Position numbers and translations under genes: made by a program | Notes under the pieces: model-generated | Seen by the model: only the letters and a program-made list of their open reading frames with translations | What the model was told of the DNA's origin: nothing | Database searches by the model: none | Origin: an uncultured Flavobacteriales bacterium | GTDB lineage: Bacteria > Bacteroidota > Bacteroidia > Flavobacteriales_D > Sanyastnellaceae | Direction of reading: 5' to 3' | Assembly: GCA_937996585.1 (NCBI GenBank) | Contig: CALKUW010000337.1 | Coordinates: forward strand, 1 to 14,139 | DNA length: 14,139 nucleotides | In this document: positions 14,046 through 14,139 of the stretch, in pieces | How positions within the stretch are numbered: position 1 is the first letter of the stretch | Layout: the number at the start of each line of letters is the position of its first letter

Positions 14046-14139
14046 TCACCGCACCGGCTCCGGGGCCGCAAGCCCCGCCCTCTCCGCCAGCTCCCGCAGC
14101 ACCGCCACCGACTCCTCCGGCAGGGGGATCCCGGTCTGC
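14046..14139 (-). CDS. C-terminal end of a protein entering from the right edge, possibly Ldh_2 family
   Basis: The last 30 codons of a minus-strand gene, ending QTGIPLPEESVAVLRELAER and then AGLAAPEPVR before a TGA at 14046-14048. The pattern of GIPLP, then a short helix with LRELAE, resembles the ends of malate/L-lactate (Ldh_2, YlbC/ComC-like) dehydrogenases, which reduce or oxidise 2-hydroxy/2-keto acids and often accompany such catabolic genes. With only 30 residues this is a weak match from memory. The GC-rich codons and charged helix support a real coding end. It is on the same strand as the operon, 211 bases before the repressor start. Confidence 0.5.
   Translation of the reverse strand, partial: QTGIPLPEESVAVLRELAERAGLAAPEPVR

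Overview
The window is GC-rich bacterial DNA. Nearly every intact gene lies on the minus strand, so transcription runs from right to left. I cannot name the genus. LivK carries a Sec-type signal peptide without a lipobox cysteine, which hints at a diderm envelope. The remnants of two insertion sequences at the left edge do not settle the taxonomy.

Layout from right to left, in the direction of transcription: the last 30 codons of a gene entering from the right edge (14046-14139, possibly an Ldh_2-type dehydrogenase); a leader with a good sigma70-like promoter, a CG-centred palindrome and a hairpin over the ribosome binding site; a LacI-family repressor (12797-13834); an iron-type alcohol dehydrogenase (11314-12483); a mandelate-racemase-group enolase-superfamily enzyme (10214-11317); a complete LIV/HAAT-type ABC importer livK-livH-livM-livG-livF (5620-10186); an aldehyde dehydrogenase resembling 2-oxoglutarate semialdehyde dehydrogenases (4109-5563); a second mandelate-racemase-group enzyme (2969-4093); a 721-base gap; and an RraA/HMG-aldolase-family protein (1561-2247). 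Many junctions are coupled: an ATGA overlap between the alcohol dehydrogenase and first enolase genes, a 20-base overlap of livG and livF, a 1-base livM/livG gap and a 15-base gap between the aldehyde dehydrogenase and the second enolase. These genes most likely form one catabolic operon or regulon.

Inferred biochemistry: the LIV-type importer brings in a hydroxylated carboxylate (sugar-acid-like) instead of, or as well as, an amino acid. One or both enolase-superfamily enzymes dehydrate it to a 2-keto-3-deoxy acid. The RraA-type protein could split that by retro-aldol cleavage, and the two dehydrogenases would oxidise or reduce the resulting aldehyde. The substrate is not readable from the sequence. 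The pairing of a branched-chain-amino-acid-type importer with a full sugar-acid-style enzyme set is the most interesting feature of the window.

The left 1.5 kb is a graveyard of mobile DNA: a frameshifted IS1634-like transposase on the plus strand, a small minus-strand membrane/coiled-coil reading frame, and an IS3-family left end with a broken orfA just downstream of the RraA gene. Two minus-strand G-quadruplex-type motifs lie in the non-coding parts of the operon. I found no tRNA, rRNA or CRISPR.
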